A stretch of 64,000 nucleotides of DNA from CATQHL01 sp965204655 (GCA_965204655.1 OZ241998.1:1-64000), one strand, 5' to 3'. Counted from the first letter of the stretch, positions 41,858 through 51,300 are shown. Notes: generated by a model from the sequence alone, not told the origin. Made by a program: numbers and translations.

Positions 41858-42520
41858 ATGACGACCTCCGTAGAAACTTCCCTGCCCGTAACCGCCGGAG
41901 AACTTCCCGCAGACGTTCTGAAGGTGACAGACGCCGCCAAGGCGATCATTCTGGAAAGTCTGGAGGAAGAACCGGAAAACGAGAACCTGGCTTTGCGTGT
42001 GGCCGTGCGCGGTACGGAGATGTCGGTGAACATGATCTTTGAGTACAGCTACGATCTGTCGCTTCAGCCTCTGGACGAAATCGACGAAGGCGACCTGGTC
42101 GGCAAGGTCGGGGAATTGGCGATCATCGTGCCGTCCGATTCGGTAGAGAAGCTCTCCGGATCGGAGTTGGACGCGCCCAGCAATCCGCTGCAGGGCGGGT
42201 TGGTGATTCGCAACCCAAACCGCCCCGACATGGAGGGGCAGTTCGACCTTTCCGAAGCCGACTCCGTGACGGAGCGGCTTGCGGCGTTGTTGAACAACCA
42301 TGTCAACCCTTCGCTGGCGGCGCACGGCGGCTACGTGGAGTTGGTCAAGGTGGAGGACAACAAGGCATACCTGCTTATGGGCGGAGGATGTCAGGGTTGC
42401 GCCATGAGCGCCGCAACCTTGCACCAGGGAGTTGCCGCCATAGTGATGCAGCACGTGCCCGAGATCGTCGACGTGATAGACGTCACCGACCACGCCGCGG
42501 GAGAGAATCCCTTCTACTAG
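41858..42520 (+). CDS. nfuA: NfuA-like iron-sulfur cluster carrier
   Basis: 220 aa. The N-terminal half is an A-type (IscA-like) domain without its cysteines (LPADVLKVTDAAKAIILESL). The C-terminal half is a NifU domain (VNPSLAAHGGYVELVKVEDN, MGGGCQGCAMSAATL) with the CxxC that binds a [4Fe-4S] cluster between two subunits. It delivers clusters to client enzymes such as IlvD or MoaA. GAGGAT precedes the ATG closely. Confidence 0.88.
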   Translation: MTTSVETSLPVTAGELPADVLKVTDAAKAIILESLEEEPENENLALRVAVRGTEMSVNMIFEYSYDLSLQPLDEIDEGDLVGKVGELAIIVPSDSVEKLSGSELDAPSNPLQGGLVIRNPNRPDMEGQFDLSEADSVTERLAALLNNHVNPSLAAHGGYVELVKVEDNKAYLLMGGGCQGCAMSAATLHQGVAAIVMQHVPEIVDVIDVTDHAAGENPFY

Positions 42521-42646
42521 GCCTCCCGTTTAGGCCTCGCCCCCCGCCCAGGCTTCCCGGCGCCCGGGTGTCTCGTCTGGGCGTCTCCCAGGCCTCCCGT
42601 CTGGGCCTCGCCCCCCGTCCAGGCCTCCTGGCGTCCGGGTGTCTCG
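42519..42646. repeat. Tandem repeat of 71 bp after nfuA
   Basis: AGGCCTCCCGT starts at 42519 and again at 42590. The copies match at 51 of 57 positions and the differences I counted are all transitions. The spacer to dxs (42521-42717) holds nothing else I recognise. Confidence 0.8.
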
Positions 42647-42717
42647 CCGTGGCAGGTACCGCTTCTTGAGTACCCGCCTATTACCCCCGCCTGTTCCCCC
42701 TTGGGCAGGGAGTTCCG

Positions 42718-44655
42718 TCAGGCTCTGGGGTTCTTGCTGTTGCGGAGCGCCTCTAGTGCGGAAGAGGCGATCCCCTTGGCGTCGAGGCCGCAGCCGGCGA
42801 GTATCCGCTCTACGTTGCCATGGGGGAGGTAGGTGAGCGGCACACCCAGCACTCGCACCGCCGGGGGGGAGGGGTCCCCTCGGTCACTCTCAGCGCCCGA
42901 GTCTGCGCCGGGGCTTTCCACGGACATCCTCTCCAGAGCCGCGGCGACGCCCGTTCCTGCTCCACCCTCGCAGACGCCGTCTTCAATCGTTACTACCAAG
43001 CGGTGCTCCATTGCGTCGGCGAGCATCTTGGCGTCCAGCGGTTTGACCACGCGCACGTCCCAGACGGAAGCAGAAACCCCGCCGCCGTGGAGTATCTCAG
43101 CCGCCTCCTCGGCGGCGTCCAGCATCTTGCCCACGGCTAGCAGGCAGACCTCCGTCCCGGAACGCACTTTGCGCCCGTCGAGCCCCTTCCCGATTTCGCT
43201 TTCTGCCACATGGCGGGCGGGCGTCTTGGGCCAGCGGATGGCCGTCGGGCCGTCGGTGATGAGCAGAGCCTGGTTCAGCATGGCCCCGAGTTCCTGGTAG
43301 GAGGACGGCGCCATGATGGTCATCCCCGGCACCCTGCTCAGCAGCGCCATGTCCCAGATGCCGTGGTGAGAGGCTCCGTCGTCTCCGGTTATACCTGCCC
43401 GGTCTAGGCAGAAGACGACCGGCTGGCGGTGCATACCTACGTCCAGATTCACCTGGTCGAAGGCGCGGGACAGGAAAGTTGAGTACACAGCCACCACGGG
43501 GCGCAGACCGCCCATGGCCATTCCCGCAGCCGCGCCCACGGCGTGCTGTTCGGCGATCCCGACGTCTATGAAGCGATCCGCGAAGCGGTCTTTGAAAGAC
43601 AGCAGACCCGTGGAGTCTGGCATAGCGGCGGTGATGGCCACTAGGTTGGGGTGCTCTTCCGCCGCCTTGACGATCGCCTCGCTGAACGCTTCCGTGTAAC
43701 TGCCCGGTTTAGTTACCGAGGTGTCGTGCATGCGCTTGACGGGATCCTGCTCCGCCGGCGGGTAGCCGCGGCCTTTTTCGGTTGAGACGTGGAAAAGCAC
43801 CGGCCCTGCGAGTTCGGCGGCGCGGCTCAGGCTCTTTTCCAAGCTTCGCAAGTCGTGCCCGTCGTACGGCCCGGTGTAGCGGATGCCGAGGTCTTCAAAA
43901 AGGGTGGGCTCGTCCCAGAACTCGCGGATCGCCGCCTTGGCAGCGTCCACCACCCTGTCCACGTGATCGCCCACGAGAGGGAGTTCGGCGAGGATGCGCT
44001 CTACGCGTTCCTGCCGGCGGACGTTTGAAGGCTTGATGCGCAGGCGGGCAAGCCTCTCGCTCAGGCGCGAGGCGGTCTGAGCGTAGGAGCGCCCGTTGTC
44101 GTTCAGGATTATCAGGACATCGGAATGGGAGTTCCCGATGTTGTTGAGACCCTCATAGGCCATTCCTCCCGTGAGGGCGCCGTCGCCTACTACCGCCACC
44201 ACCCGGCGGCGTCCTGCGGACATCTCGCCCGCTTCGCCTTCGCCCGTCCTGTTAGCGGGGTCAAGCCTCAAGGAGGCAGCGAATCCGTGTGCGTAGCTCA
44301 GGGCCGTGGAGGCATGGCTGTTTTCGATCCAGTCGTGTTCGGATTCTTCGCGGGAGGGGTAGCCCGAAAGCCCTCCGGGTTGGCGGAGTTGCTCAAAGAG
44401 CTTGGCTCGTCCGGTCACGATCTTGTGAACGTAGGCCTGATGGCCGGTATCCCACAGGATGATGTCACGGGGAGAGCGAAAGACGCGGTGCAGCGCCAGA
44501 GTAAGTTCCACCACGCCCAGGTTGGATCCGAGGTGACCGCCGTGGGTAGTGACAGCGCCCACTAGAAACTCGCGGATTTCCGCAGCGAGAGCTTCCAATT
44601 GCGGGTAGTCCAGCGAGCGAATGTACTCAGGGGTGATTTCTTGGTCTAGGAGCAT
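42718..44655 (-). CDS. dxs: 1-deoxy-D-xylulose-5-phosphate synthase
   Basis: First enzyme of the MEP isoprenoid pathway, joining pyruvate and glyceraldehyde 3-phosphate with thiamine diphosphate. 645 aa. ThDP-binding GDGALTGGMAYEGLNN lies in the N-terminal domain, the catalytic region is THGGHLGSNLGVVELTLALH, and the transketolase domain includes DVGIAEQHAVGAAAGMAMGG. The C-terminal transketolase_C domain is present, with a small acidic insertion (SPGADSGAESDRGDPSPP). Implies non-mevalonate isoprenoid synthesis. Confidence 0.95.
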   Translation of the reverse strand: MLLDQEITPEYIRSLDYPQLEALAAEIREFLVGAVTTHGGHLGSNLGVVELTLALHRVFRSPRDIILWDTGHQAYVHKIVTGRAKLFEQLRQPGGLSGYPSREESEHDWIENSHASTALSYAHGFAASLRLDPANRTGEGEAGEMSAGRRRVVAVVGDGALTGGMAYEGLNNIGNSHSDVLIILNDNGRSYAQTASRLSERLARLRIKPSNVRRQERVERILAELPLVGDHVDRVVDAAKAAIREFWDEPTLFEDLGIRYTGPYDGHDLRSLEKSLSRAAELAGPVLFHVSTEKGRGYPPAEQDPVKRMHDTSVTKPGSYTEAFSEAIVKAAEEHPNLVAITAAMPDSTGLLSFKDRFADRFIDVGIAEQHAVGAAAGMAMGGLRPVVAVYSTFLSRAFDQVNLDVGMHRQPVVFCLDRAGITGDDGASHHGIWDMALLSRVPGMTIMAPSSYQELGAMLNQALLITDGPTAIRWPKTPARHVAESEIGKGLDGRKVRSGTEVCLLAVGKMLDAAEEAAEILHGGGVSASVWDVRVVKPLDAKMLADAMEHRLVVTIEDGVCEGGAGTGVAAALERMSVESPGADSGAESDRGDPSPPAVRVLGVPLTYLPHGNVERILAGCGLDAKGIASSALEALRNSKNPRA

Positions 44656-44727
44656 CGGGAACGTAGGAGCGTCGGGAACGGCGGTGTCGCTAGAGGCGAC
44701 TCTAAAACGTTAGCCCGCATCCGTCTA

Positions 44728-44746
44728 TGTCCCGCGGCAGTCGGGA
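44728..44746. other. Hairpin between the thioesterase gene and dxs
   Basis: GTCCCG (44728-44733) and CGGGAC (44741-44746) can pair around a seven-base loop. The spacer also contains a repeated GCGCCCCGG block. No T run follows in either direction, so it is at best a weak terminator for the thioesterase gene. Confidence 0.3.
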
Positions 44747-44838
44747 CGCGCCGGGCGCCCCGGGCGCCCCGGATGTGCTTCTGTAAGCGGCACGTTCTTT
44801 CCTCCTCCGGCGCCGTCTCAAGAGCCGGGCTTGCCTCT

Positions 44839-45234
44839 CTATTGGCGGTTGTCGGCTTGCGGGCGCTGCATGAAGCGCTCGGGGTTGACTACCACTCGCA
44901 CGATCCGTCCCGATGCGATCAGGAAGCCTTCGGAATCCCGCGCCTCCACGTGGAAGGTCAGCCGTCTGCCTTCCACTCGATCTAAAAGAGCGGAGGCCGT
45001 TACTTCTTGCCCGACGGAGGTCGGCCTTACGTGGTCGAGATTGACTCGCATGCCTACCGTCGTGGCTTCCTCGCTGTCTAGGCCGCTGAGCGCATCGAGG
45101 GTGGCGGCTTCGCACAGCGACAGCACCACGGGAGTAGCTAGATACGGAAGAGTGCTGGTGTTCAGGGCTTCGCCCGTGTGGCAGTCTTTGACGGTGAGTT
45201 CGGCGCGCCCGCGAGAGCCGAGTTTGGCATTCAT
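44839..45234 (-). CDS. Hotdog-fold thioesterase (fluoroacetyl-CoA thioesterase-like)
   Basis: 131 aa, one hotdog domain. LPYLATPVVLSLCEAATLDAL and VGMRVNLDHVRPTSVGQEVTA carry the Thr/Glu/His arrangement known from FlK-type thioesterases. It hydrolyses a short acyl-CoA. The natural substrate is unknown; the FlK name only gives the structural family. Divergent from tldD. Confidence 0.75.
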   Translation of the reverse strand: MNAKLGSRGRAELTVKDCHTGEALNTSTLPYLATPVVLSLCEAATLDALSGLDSEEATTVGMRVNLDHVRPTSVGQEVTASALLDRVEGRRLTFHVEARDSEGFLIASGRIVRVVVNPERFMQRPQADNRQ

Positions 45235-45362
45235 GGCCGCTACCCTAAAGGAAACCCCGCACCTGTGAAAGACACCTGTGAAGGATCTGCTCGGTCTCCC
45301 GCATCACCGAGAGGAACTCAGGGACGGTCAACGATGAGGCGGCCAACGAAAAGGAGTGCGTA

Positions 45363-46784
45363 ATGACTCTGCCAACGCAATCTGCCCCCCCGCTGCTGGA
45401 TGAAGACCTGATTTCGCGGACATTGAGCATTGCCTTGCGGAACGGGGGCGATTATGCGGAAATATTCGTAGAGGACAAGCAGTCTTCGTCTGCTTCCCTA
45501 GACGATCAAAAAGTTGAGGAGTTGGTGTCGGGCCGCCGACGCGGGGCGGGCATCAGGGTTCTGGCCGGCGCTTCGACCGGTTTCGCCCACACGGCCGACC
45601 TGTCGCCGGGCGGGTTGGCGTCTGCGGCTGAAGTGGCAGCGGCCGCCGCCCGCGCCGGCGGCGGACAAGGCTCTCCCGCCCCCCTGAGCGGAGGCTCCGC
45701 CGCGCCGGTGAACGAGGTGAGCATCCCGCCCCAAAGCGTGGGGGGCGGCCGCAAGGTGGAACTCCTGAAGTCTGCTGACGACGCCGCCCGTTCGGAAGGG
45801 AGCGCCATACGACAGGTGGCGTGCGTCTATGGCGACAGCCTCCGCCGCATCCTGGTGGCCGACAGCAACGGTCTTCTAGCGGGCGATGATCAGGTCAAGA
45901 CCTTCTTAGCGGTTTCCTGCGTGGCCGTCGGCGACGGAGGCATGCAGACCGGTCGGGAGAGCCGGGGCAAGACGGTGGGTTTCGAACTCTTTGAGGAAGT
46001 GGATGCTGCGGAACTGGCTCGCTCGGCTGCGCGCAGGGCGCTGACCAAGTTGGACGCCCGCCCCGCCCCCAGCGGCTCTACGCCGGTGATCATTGGCCCG
46101 GGTGGGGGAGGCGTGCTCTTTCACGAAGCTTGCGGCCACGGGCTGGAGGCCGATCTAGTGAAAAAGGGTGCATCGGTCTTTGCAGAGCGCATCGGGGAGC
46201 AGGTGGCCCATCCCAAGGTGACGCTCATCGACGACGGGACTATGGCCCGTGAGTGGGGTTGCTATGCCATTGACGACGAAGGCCGTCCGTCGCAGCGGAA
46301 CGTTCTCATCTCCGATGGTGTGCTCGTGGACTACATGTGGGATCGGGTGCGCTCAGAGCGCGCCGGGCGTATCGGCACGGGCAACGGAAGGAGGCAGAGT
46401 TACCAGCACCTTCCTATGGTGCGCATGACCAACACTTTCATCGCCAACGGCGACCTAGACCCTGACGACATCCTGGCTGACACTCCCAAGGGGGTCTACG
46501 TGGCGCACTTAGGGGGCGGTCAAGTGAATACAGCCACGGGCGATTTCGTCTTCGGCATGACCGAGGCCTATCTCATAGAGAACGGGCGCCTCACGGCGCC
46601 CATACGGGAAGGCAACCTGATCGGCAACGGCCCCGAAGTCCTGAAACTCATTGATGCCATCGGCGAGGACTTCGCCATGGGCCCCCCGGGCACGTGCGGC
46701 AAGGACGGGCAGGGTGTCCCGGTGGGCGACGGAACGCCCACCCTGCGGGTGTCGCGCCTCACCATCGGCGGAACAGCCGCCTGA
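45363..46784 (+). CDS. tldD: TldD-type metalloprotease subunit
   Basis: 473 aa with the TldD zinc motif HEACGHGLEAD (HExxxH). TldD and TldE form a heterodimeric protease that digests unfolded peptides and in some bacteria trims modified peptides or antitoxins. The N-terminal domain (YAEIFVEDKQSSSASLDDQK) and C-terminal barrel (IREGNLIGNGPEVL) are complete. AAGGAG lies six bases before ATG 45363. Followed four bases later by its partner. Confidence 0.93.
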   Translation: MTLPTQSAPPLLDEDLISRTLSIALRNGGDYAEIFVEDKQSSSASLDDQKVEELVSGRRRGAGIRVLAGASTGFAHTADLSPGGLASAAEVAAAAARAGGGQGSPAPLSGGSAAPVNEVSIPPQSVGGGRKVELLKSADDAARSEGSAIRQVACVYGDSLRRILVADSNGLLAGDDQVKTFLAVSCVAVGDGGMQTGRESRGKTVGFELFEEVDAAELARSAARRALTKLDARPAPSGSTPVIIGPGGGGVLFHEACGHGLEADLVKKGASVFAERIGEQVAHPKVTLIDDGTMAREWGCYAIDDEGRPSQRNVLISDGVLVDYMWDRVRSERAGRIGTGNGRRQSYQHLPMVRMTNTFIANGDLDPDDILADTPKGVYVAHLGGGQVNTATGDFVFGMTEAYLIENGRLTAPIREGNLIGNGPEVLKLIDAIGEDFAMGPPGTCGKDGQGVPVGDGTPTLRVSRLTIGGTAA

Positions 46785-46788
46785 GAGC

Positions 46789-48216
46789 TTGACCGCAAGG
46801 GCCGCAGGAACTCAGGCGGCGCGGCCTGAGCGTCCGGCTCAGCCGGCACAGTCTGCGCCGCCGCCCTGGGAAGACGCCGAGACGCTCCTAGAGCTAGGCG
46901 ACGGCATCGTCGCTCAGGCGCGCTCGGGTGAGCAGGTGGAGGCCGTGCTCGTCCATTCCGTAGACACCGAGGTGCGCGCCTGGGATGGGGAGGTCGAGTC
47001 CTTCTCGTCCGCAGCGTCCTTCGGAGCGGGGGTTCGTGTGGTCGTTGAAGACCGGCAAGGTTTTGCCTACGCAGGCACTTGGGACCCCGATGTCGTCGCC
47101 GAGACGTTCGCCGCCGCCCGCGCCAACGCGGCTTTCGGAACGCCCGACGAGCACCAGGGCGTTGCGACTCCGGACGGAGTGGCGCACACCTGCCTGGATC
47201 TCTTCCGAGGCGAACTAGCGGAGGTTCCTCCCGAGAAGAAGATCGACTTGGCGCTGGAACTCGAGCGCGCAGTCAAAGGGGCAGACAAGCGGATCGCAGG
47301 AGTGGAGACTGCGGAATACGTAGATTCCCTCTCGGCTGCCGCCGTGGTGAACACCAGCGGCATTCGGTCGTTCGGGAGGCACTCCACCTGCTTTCTCATG
47401 GCCTACGCAATGGCCTCCGACGGCGGTGATACACAGACCGGCTTTGGATACAGCGTGGGTCGTTCCCTCCAAGACCTGGACTTGAAGAAGGCCGCAGGAG
47501 AGACCGCCGAGCGCGCCCTGCGGCTGCTGGGCGCAGGCAAGCCGGCTACGGGGCGCACCACGGTGGTGTTCGATCCCTGGGTCACCGCCCAGTTCCTGGG
47601 GGTGGTGGGGAGCACCCTTTCGGGCGAGGCTCTGCTGAAGGGGCGGTCGCTCTTTGCTGACAGGGTGGGTGAAGGAGTGGCGGCGGAGATCTTCTCTCTC
47701 CGCGACGACCCGACCAATCCCTTGGCTTTCGGCGCCTCGGAGGCGGACGGCGAAGGGCTGGCCACACGACGCAACGACCTCATCGTCAATGGGGAGTTGA
47801 AGAAGTTCCTGCACAACACCTACACCGCCCGCCGCCTGGGGGCCGCCTCCACGGCCTCAGCCGTTCGCAGCTACGCCAGCACGCCCGGCGTGGGATGCGC
47901 CGCCCTCATACCTTCCACCGGGAGCAAGACCCCAGAGGAACTGATCGCCGGAATCGACGACGGAGTGTTGGTGCAAGACCTGGCCGGGCTGCATTCTGGC
48001 GTAAACCCAGTGAGCGGGGACTTCTCCACCGGCGCCGACGGACTGCGTATTCGCAACGGGGCTTTGGCCGAGCCCATTCGGGAGTTCACGCTGGCCTCCA
48101 CCATCCAGCGGATGCTGCTGGACATCTCGGGCGTGGGCGACGACCTGAGTTGGCTTCCGTCGGCGGCTGCCGGCGTGACGTTGGTGGTCGACGGAGTGAT
48201 GCTTTCAGGAGAATGA
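46789..48216 (+). CDS. tldE: TldE/PmbA-type metalloprotease partner
   Basis: About 475 aa. It has the PmbA/TldE layout (VEAVLVHSVDTEVRAWDGEV; ALLKGRSLFADRVGEGVAAE; GVNPVSGDFSTGADGLRIRN) and lacks the HExxxH of TldD, as expected for the non-catalytic half. TTG 46789, four bases after the tldD stop, is the most likely start. The frame is open further back into tldD but that part is a shadow. The first 30 residues are Ala/Pro/Gln-rich. Confidence 0.88.
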   Translation: MTARAAGTQAARPERPAQPAQSAPPPWEDAETLLELGDGIVAQARSGEQVEAVLVHSVDTEVRAWDGEVESFSSAASFGAGVRVVVEDRQGFAYAGTWDPDVVAETFAAARANAAFGTPDEHQGVATPDGVAHTCLDLFRGELAEVPPEKKIDLALELERAVKGADKRIAGVETAEYVDSLSAAAVVNTSGIRSFGRHSTCFLMAYAMASDGGDTQTGFGYSVGRSLQDLDLKKAAGETAERALRLLGAGKPATGRTTVVFDPWVTAQFLGVVGSTLSGEALLKGRSLFADRVGEGVAAEIFSLRDDPTNPLAFGASEADGEGLATRRNDLIVNGELKKFLHNTYTARRLGAASTASAVRSYASTPGVGCAALIPSTGSKTPEELIAGIDDGVLVQDLAGLHSGVNPVSGDFSTGADGLRIRNGALAEPIREFTLASTIQRMLLDISGVGDDLSWLPSAAAGVTLVVDGVMLSGE

Positions 48217-48245
48217 GCGCCGGCTGCCGCCGGGTGCACCTCTAG

Positions 48246-49154
48246 ATGCCTGTGATTTTCGGCCTCGGCGCTGCCGCGGCGCTGACGGCCACTCTCAGCA
48301 GCGGGGACTGGTCGGCCGCCAAGGGCGTCGTGCTGGGGGTACTCCAGGGATTGACGGAGTTCCTGCCGATCTCTTCCAGCGGGCATCTGCAGATCCTCAC
48401 TTGGCTGGCTGGCTGGGACGAACTGACAGCCGACGCCGCGTTGTGGACGGTCTTTGAGGTGGCGCTGCACTTCGGGACGTTCGCCGGCGCCGTGGTCTAC
48501 TTCGGACGGGACGTGGGGCGCCTCATCACGGGGGGTCTTCGCCAAGCGGCTGGTCGTCGCAGCGAAGACGGGAAGTTGGCCTGGCAGTTGGTGCTGGCTT
48601 CCGTTCCAGTGGGATTGGTAGGGGTGGCGGCGGGCTCCTGGCTCGCCGAGCGAGAGAAACTCTGGGTCACGGCTTGCGCTTTGGCGTTCTTCGGGGCGGC
48701 GCTCTGGGCGGCGGACAGATGGGCGTCGGGGAGCGTCAGGGAGATCGGATCGTTCGGCTGGATGGACGCCGTCTGGCTGGGTCTGGCTCAGGTTCTAGCT
48801 CTCCAGCCCGGGGTTTCGCGATCCGGGGTGGTCATGACCGCGGGCCGGATGCGAGGCTTGGGACGCCCGGCCGCAGCCAAGGCCGCTTTGCTGATGAGCC
48901 TGCCGGTTATCGCCGGCGCAGCTGTCTACAAACTCATAGACATCGGTGGCTTCTCAGGGATTCCCCAGGAGGCCAGATGGGCGTTTCTGTGGGGAGCGCT
49001 GACAGCGGCGGTTTCGGGGTGGGCGGCGGTCTGGCTGTTGATGAAGGCGGCGCGCAAGGTGGCTTTCTGGCCTTTCGCCCTATATCGGCTGGCGCTTGCT
49101 GCGGTCGTCCTCTCGCTGGTGGCTGCCTCCTTCAGGGGGACGAGTTGGGGCTAG
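48246..49154 (+). CDS. uppP: Undecaprenyl-diphosphatase
   Basis: Membrane enzyme that recycles the C55 lipid carrier for peptidoglycan synthesis. 302 aa with the two signature loops LQGLTEFLPISSSGHLQIL and QPGVSRSGVVMTAGRMRGLG, which hold the catalytic Glu, Ser and Arg. About eight membrane helices. Overlaps the convergent SAF gene by 23 bp. Also linked to bacitracin tolerance in other bacteria. Confidence 0.93.
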   Translation: MPVIFGLGAAAALTATLSSGDWSAAKGVVLGVLQGLTEFLPISSSGHLQILTWLAGWDELTADAALWTVFEVALHFGTFAGAVVYFGRDVGRLITGGLRQAAGRRSEDGKLAWQLVLASVPVGLVGVAAGSWLAEREKLWVTACALAFFGAALWAADRWASGSVREIGSFGWMDAVWLGLAQVLALQPGVSRSGVVMTAGRMRGLGRPAAAKAALLMSLPVIAGAAVYKLIDIGGFSGIPQEARWAFLWGALTAAVSGWAAVWLLMKAARKVAFWPFALYRLALAAVVLSLVAASFRGTSWG

Positions 49155-49824
49155 CGCCGCCGCTCACAGGCTCATGGGCCAGGGCTGCCAGCGTGAGAGT
49201 TCCTAAGAGTTTGTGAACAGCGGCGGCGGCCGCTTCGTCCGGGCTCAGGGCCACCGTCACGGACTCCTCGTCGGCCGCCACCACCCAGGCTTCTGCGGCC
49301 ACGTTAACGGCGAAGAGGGTTTCCGGAGAGGGGTCGCCTTCGGGTGCGTAAGCGGACATGAGCCTCACCAGGTCGCCGGGCTGCACCGGAGGGACGTCTG
49401 CCGACTTCGGAAAAGACAAAGCGACGCTGCCGGGCGGCATCTCGCTAGAAAGCCCTCCCCGGCCTCGCAGTCGCGCCGAGTGGACGACCTCGCCCGGATA
49501 AATGACGCCGGATGCAGCGGCGTTGGCTTCCAGGTCTTCCGCCCTTCCGGGCGGGGTGAGGTCTGCTGGACGGCTTTCCCAAGTCACCGCCTCAGCATCC
49601 AGCGTCTCCCCCGGGCGGATCAACCTCAGGGCTACGGGCACCTTCACCTCGCGGCTCGGGTCATCTTGGCCCTCAACGTCTTCAGACAGATTCATGGCGA
49701 CGACGGTCGCTGCTATGAGCAAGACGACGCACGACCAGTAGAGCATCGGGCGGCGCAGCCATTTCAGCAGAAGTGGACGATGCCAGGACGGGGGAGAGTC
49801 TTGAGTACCGCGAAGCACGCGCAT
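49132..49824 (-). CDS. Membrane-anchored SAF-domain protein (CpaB/RcpC-like)
   Basis: 230 aa. One N-terminal membrane helix (YWSCVVLLIAATVVAMNL) and a SAF domain at about 60-125 (VPVALRLIRPGETLDAEAVTW, GVIYPGEVVHSARL) as in the Flp pilus assembly protein CpaB. A following domain (GDLVRLMSAYAPEG to VTVALSPDEAAAAA) matches the RcpC-type part. No pilus genes are nearby. AAGGAG seven bases before ATG 49824. Confidence 0.7.
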   Translation of the reverse strand: MRVLRGTQDSPPSWHRPLLLKWLRRPMLYWSCVVLLIAATVVAMNLSEDVEGQDDPSREVKVPVALRLIRPGETLDAEAVTWESRPADLTPPGRAEDLEANAAASGVIYPGEVVHSARLRGRGGLSSEMPPGSVALSFPKSADVPPVQPGDLVRLMSAYAPEGDPSPETLFAVNVAAEAWVVAADEESVTVALSPDEAAAAAVHKLLGTLTLAALAHEPVSGGASPNSSP

Positions 49825-50020
49825 TGACCTTCTCCTTCACTTGAGTTCCGCGGGGGAAGCAGACGACTGCGCGACGGCGGCTGCTGGAAGGGGGAAGGTG
49901 GTTATCGGCAAACTCGCCAGAAGGCTCGTCGACCGAAAGTTGGTGTAAGGGGAGAGAGCAGCAGGCCGGCGGCGTTCACCTCACAACCTAGCGCTGCGGG
50001 CTGCTTCTCTAAGAGTTGCG

Positions 50021-50872
50021 TTAGTTCTCTAGGTGCCCGAGCGGCGGGCCTTCGCGGCTCTTGCAGCAGTGAGGCGGTTCATCGGGCAGGTTCTCAACGA
50101 TGCGGGCTGCCAGTTCGTGAACGTGCCCAATGTTCCGTCTGAAGGTTTCGAGCACTCCCTCGTGGGTTACGGGCTCGGATTCCCCTGCCGACGCCGGAGC
50201 AGAGATTCCGGCGTCGTAGTCGGTCACCAGCGCTATTCCGGCGAAGCAGATGCCGAGTTCTGCGGCTAAGGCTGCCTCGGGCATCTGAGTCATGTTGATC
50301 ACGTCGCCCCCCGTGTCGGAGTAGAGCTTGGATTCCGCCTTGCTAGAAAATCTAGGCCCCTGAATGACCACTACAGTCCCTTTCGGGTGGGCGGTTATGT
50401 CGAGCGCTTCGGCGGACTCCTTAACTGCGGTGCGGAGTCTTGGGCAGTACGGATCGGCGAACGTGGAGTGGAAGGTCGTCGGGCCGTCGTAGAAGGTGTG
50501 CGCCCTTGAGTAAGTTCGGTCGATCACTTGGTCGCACACCACGAAGTCTCCTGGTGCTATGTGCTCTTGCAGAGATCCGCAAGAAAACGTTGAGATCAGG
50601 GTCGTGACCCCGATGGAACGAAGGGCCCACAGGTTCGCTCTGTAGGGGACGGCGTGGGCTGGGAATTCGTGAGAGTTTCCGTGACGAGCCAGGAAGGCCG
50701 TCTGCTTGCCCGCAAACTGGCCTACCTGCAAGGGAGAGGCCGGCTCGCCGAACGGGGTGTTGAGATGCAGCGTCCTGAGGTTGCTGGCAAGGGAGTAGAA
50801 GCCGCTGCCGCCTAGTATTGCGATGAGAGCTCTGTTTCTTGATGAAACCTCGATGCCATCGGTCGTTTGCAT
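50021..50872 (-). CDS. mtnP: S-methyl-5'-thioadenosine / purine nucleoside phosphorylase (MTAP type)
   Basis: 283 aa. Cleaves methylthioadenosine, or a related purine nucleoside, with phosphate. Marks: ILGGSGFYSLASNL, the phosphate region FLARHGNSHEFPAHAVPYRAN, VVVIQGPRFSSKAESKLY, GGDVINMTQMPEAALAAELG and VTDYDAGI, the last with the Asp that contacts the purine. Not linked here to other salvage genes. AAGGA lies seven bases upstream of the ATG. Purine specificity cannot be fixed from sequence. Confidence 0.87.
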   Translation of the reverse strand: MQTTDGIEVSSRNRALIAILGGSGFYSLASNLRTLHLNTPFGEPASPLQVGQFAGKQTAFLARHGNSHEFPAHAVPYRANLWALRSIGVTTLISTFSCGSLQEHIAPGDFVVCDQVIDRTYSRAHTFYDGPTTFHSTFADPYCPRLRTAVKESAEALDITAHPKGTVVVIQGPRFSSKAESKLYSDTGGDVINMTQMPEAALAAELGICFAGIALVTDYDAGISAPASAGESEPVTHEGVLETFRRNIGHVHELAARIVENLPDEPPHCCKSREGPPLGHLEN

Positions 50873-50907
50873 CGGGGAATTCCTTGGCTTTCTCCGGTTA
50901 GCCGGTT

Positions 50908-51300
50908 TTAGCCCGAAGCGCCCGAGGAAGCGCCCGCTGCGGCTTTGTCCTTGCCCGCAGAGGAGTCGGTTGCGGAACTTTCTCCCGCGGCTTTTGAGCC
51001 TTTGTCCTTGGATGCGCCTTCTTTGCTGCTTTTGCTGCTCGTCCCTTTGCCGTTGGAACTCTCCTTGCCCGTGGAGGCGGCAGCCGAGCGGCTGTCGGTC
51101 TTGTAGAAGCCTGCTCCCTTGAAAGCTATAGAGGGGGCGAAGAAGACCTTAGAAATCTCTCCTTCTCCCGGCGCTTCGCAAGATGGCGGACTGTAAGGGG
51201 ATTCAGCGCCCGGACAGTTGGTGAGGCTGTTCTCTGAGATCGACTGCCGAACGTCGAACTGAACTCCGCAGGTACGGCAGCGGTACTCGTAGGTTGGCAT
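50908..51300 (-). CDS. FmdB-type zinc-ribbon protein
   Basis: 130 aa. N-terminal zinc ribbon MPTYEYRCRTCGVQFDVRQS followed by further Cys (NCPG, SCEAPGEG), and FFAPSIAFKGAGFYKTDSR, the usual FmdB pattern. The remaining 60 residues are a low-complexity Ser/Lys/Ala/Gly tail typical of actinobacterial members. GGGAGAAAC precedes ATG 51300. Function unknown; named for a putative regulator. Confidence 0.85.
   Translation of the reverse strand: MPTYEYRCRTCGVQFDVRQSISENSLTNCPGAESPYSPPSCEAPGEGEISKVFFAPSIAFKGAGFYKTDSRSAAASTGKESSNGKGTSSKSSKEGASKDKGSKAAGESSATDSSAGKDKAAAGASSGASG

Noticed and set aside
41765..42493. Long minus-strand open frame continuous with the crotonase gene
   Set aside because: It is the complement of nfuA, whose protein is clearly recognisable. 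Open antisense frames are common at this GC content.
44725..44793. 22-codon minus-strand frame with a good GGAGG site before GTG 44793
   Set aside because: The peptide (MPLTEAHPGRPGRPARPDCR) follows a GC-rich repeat and has no recognisable family. The ribosome-binding site alone is not enough.
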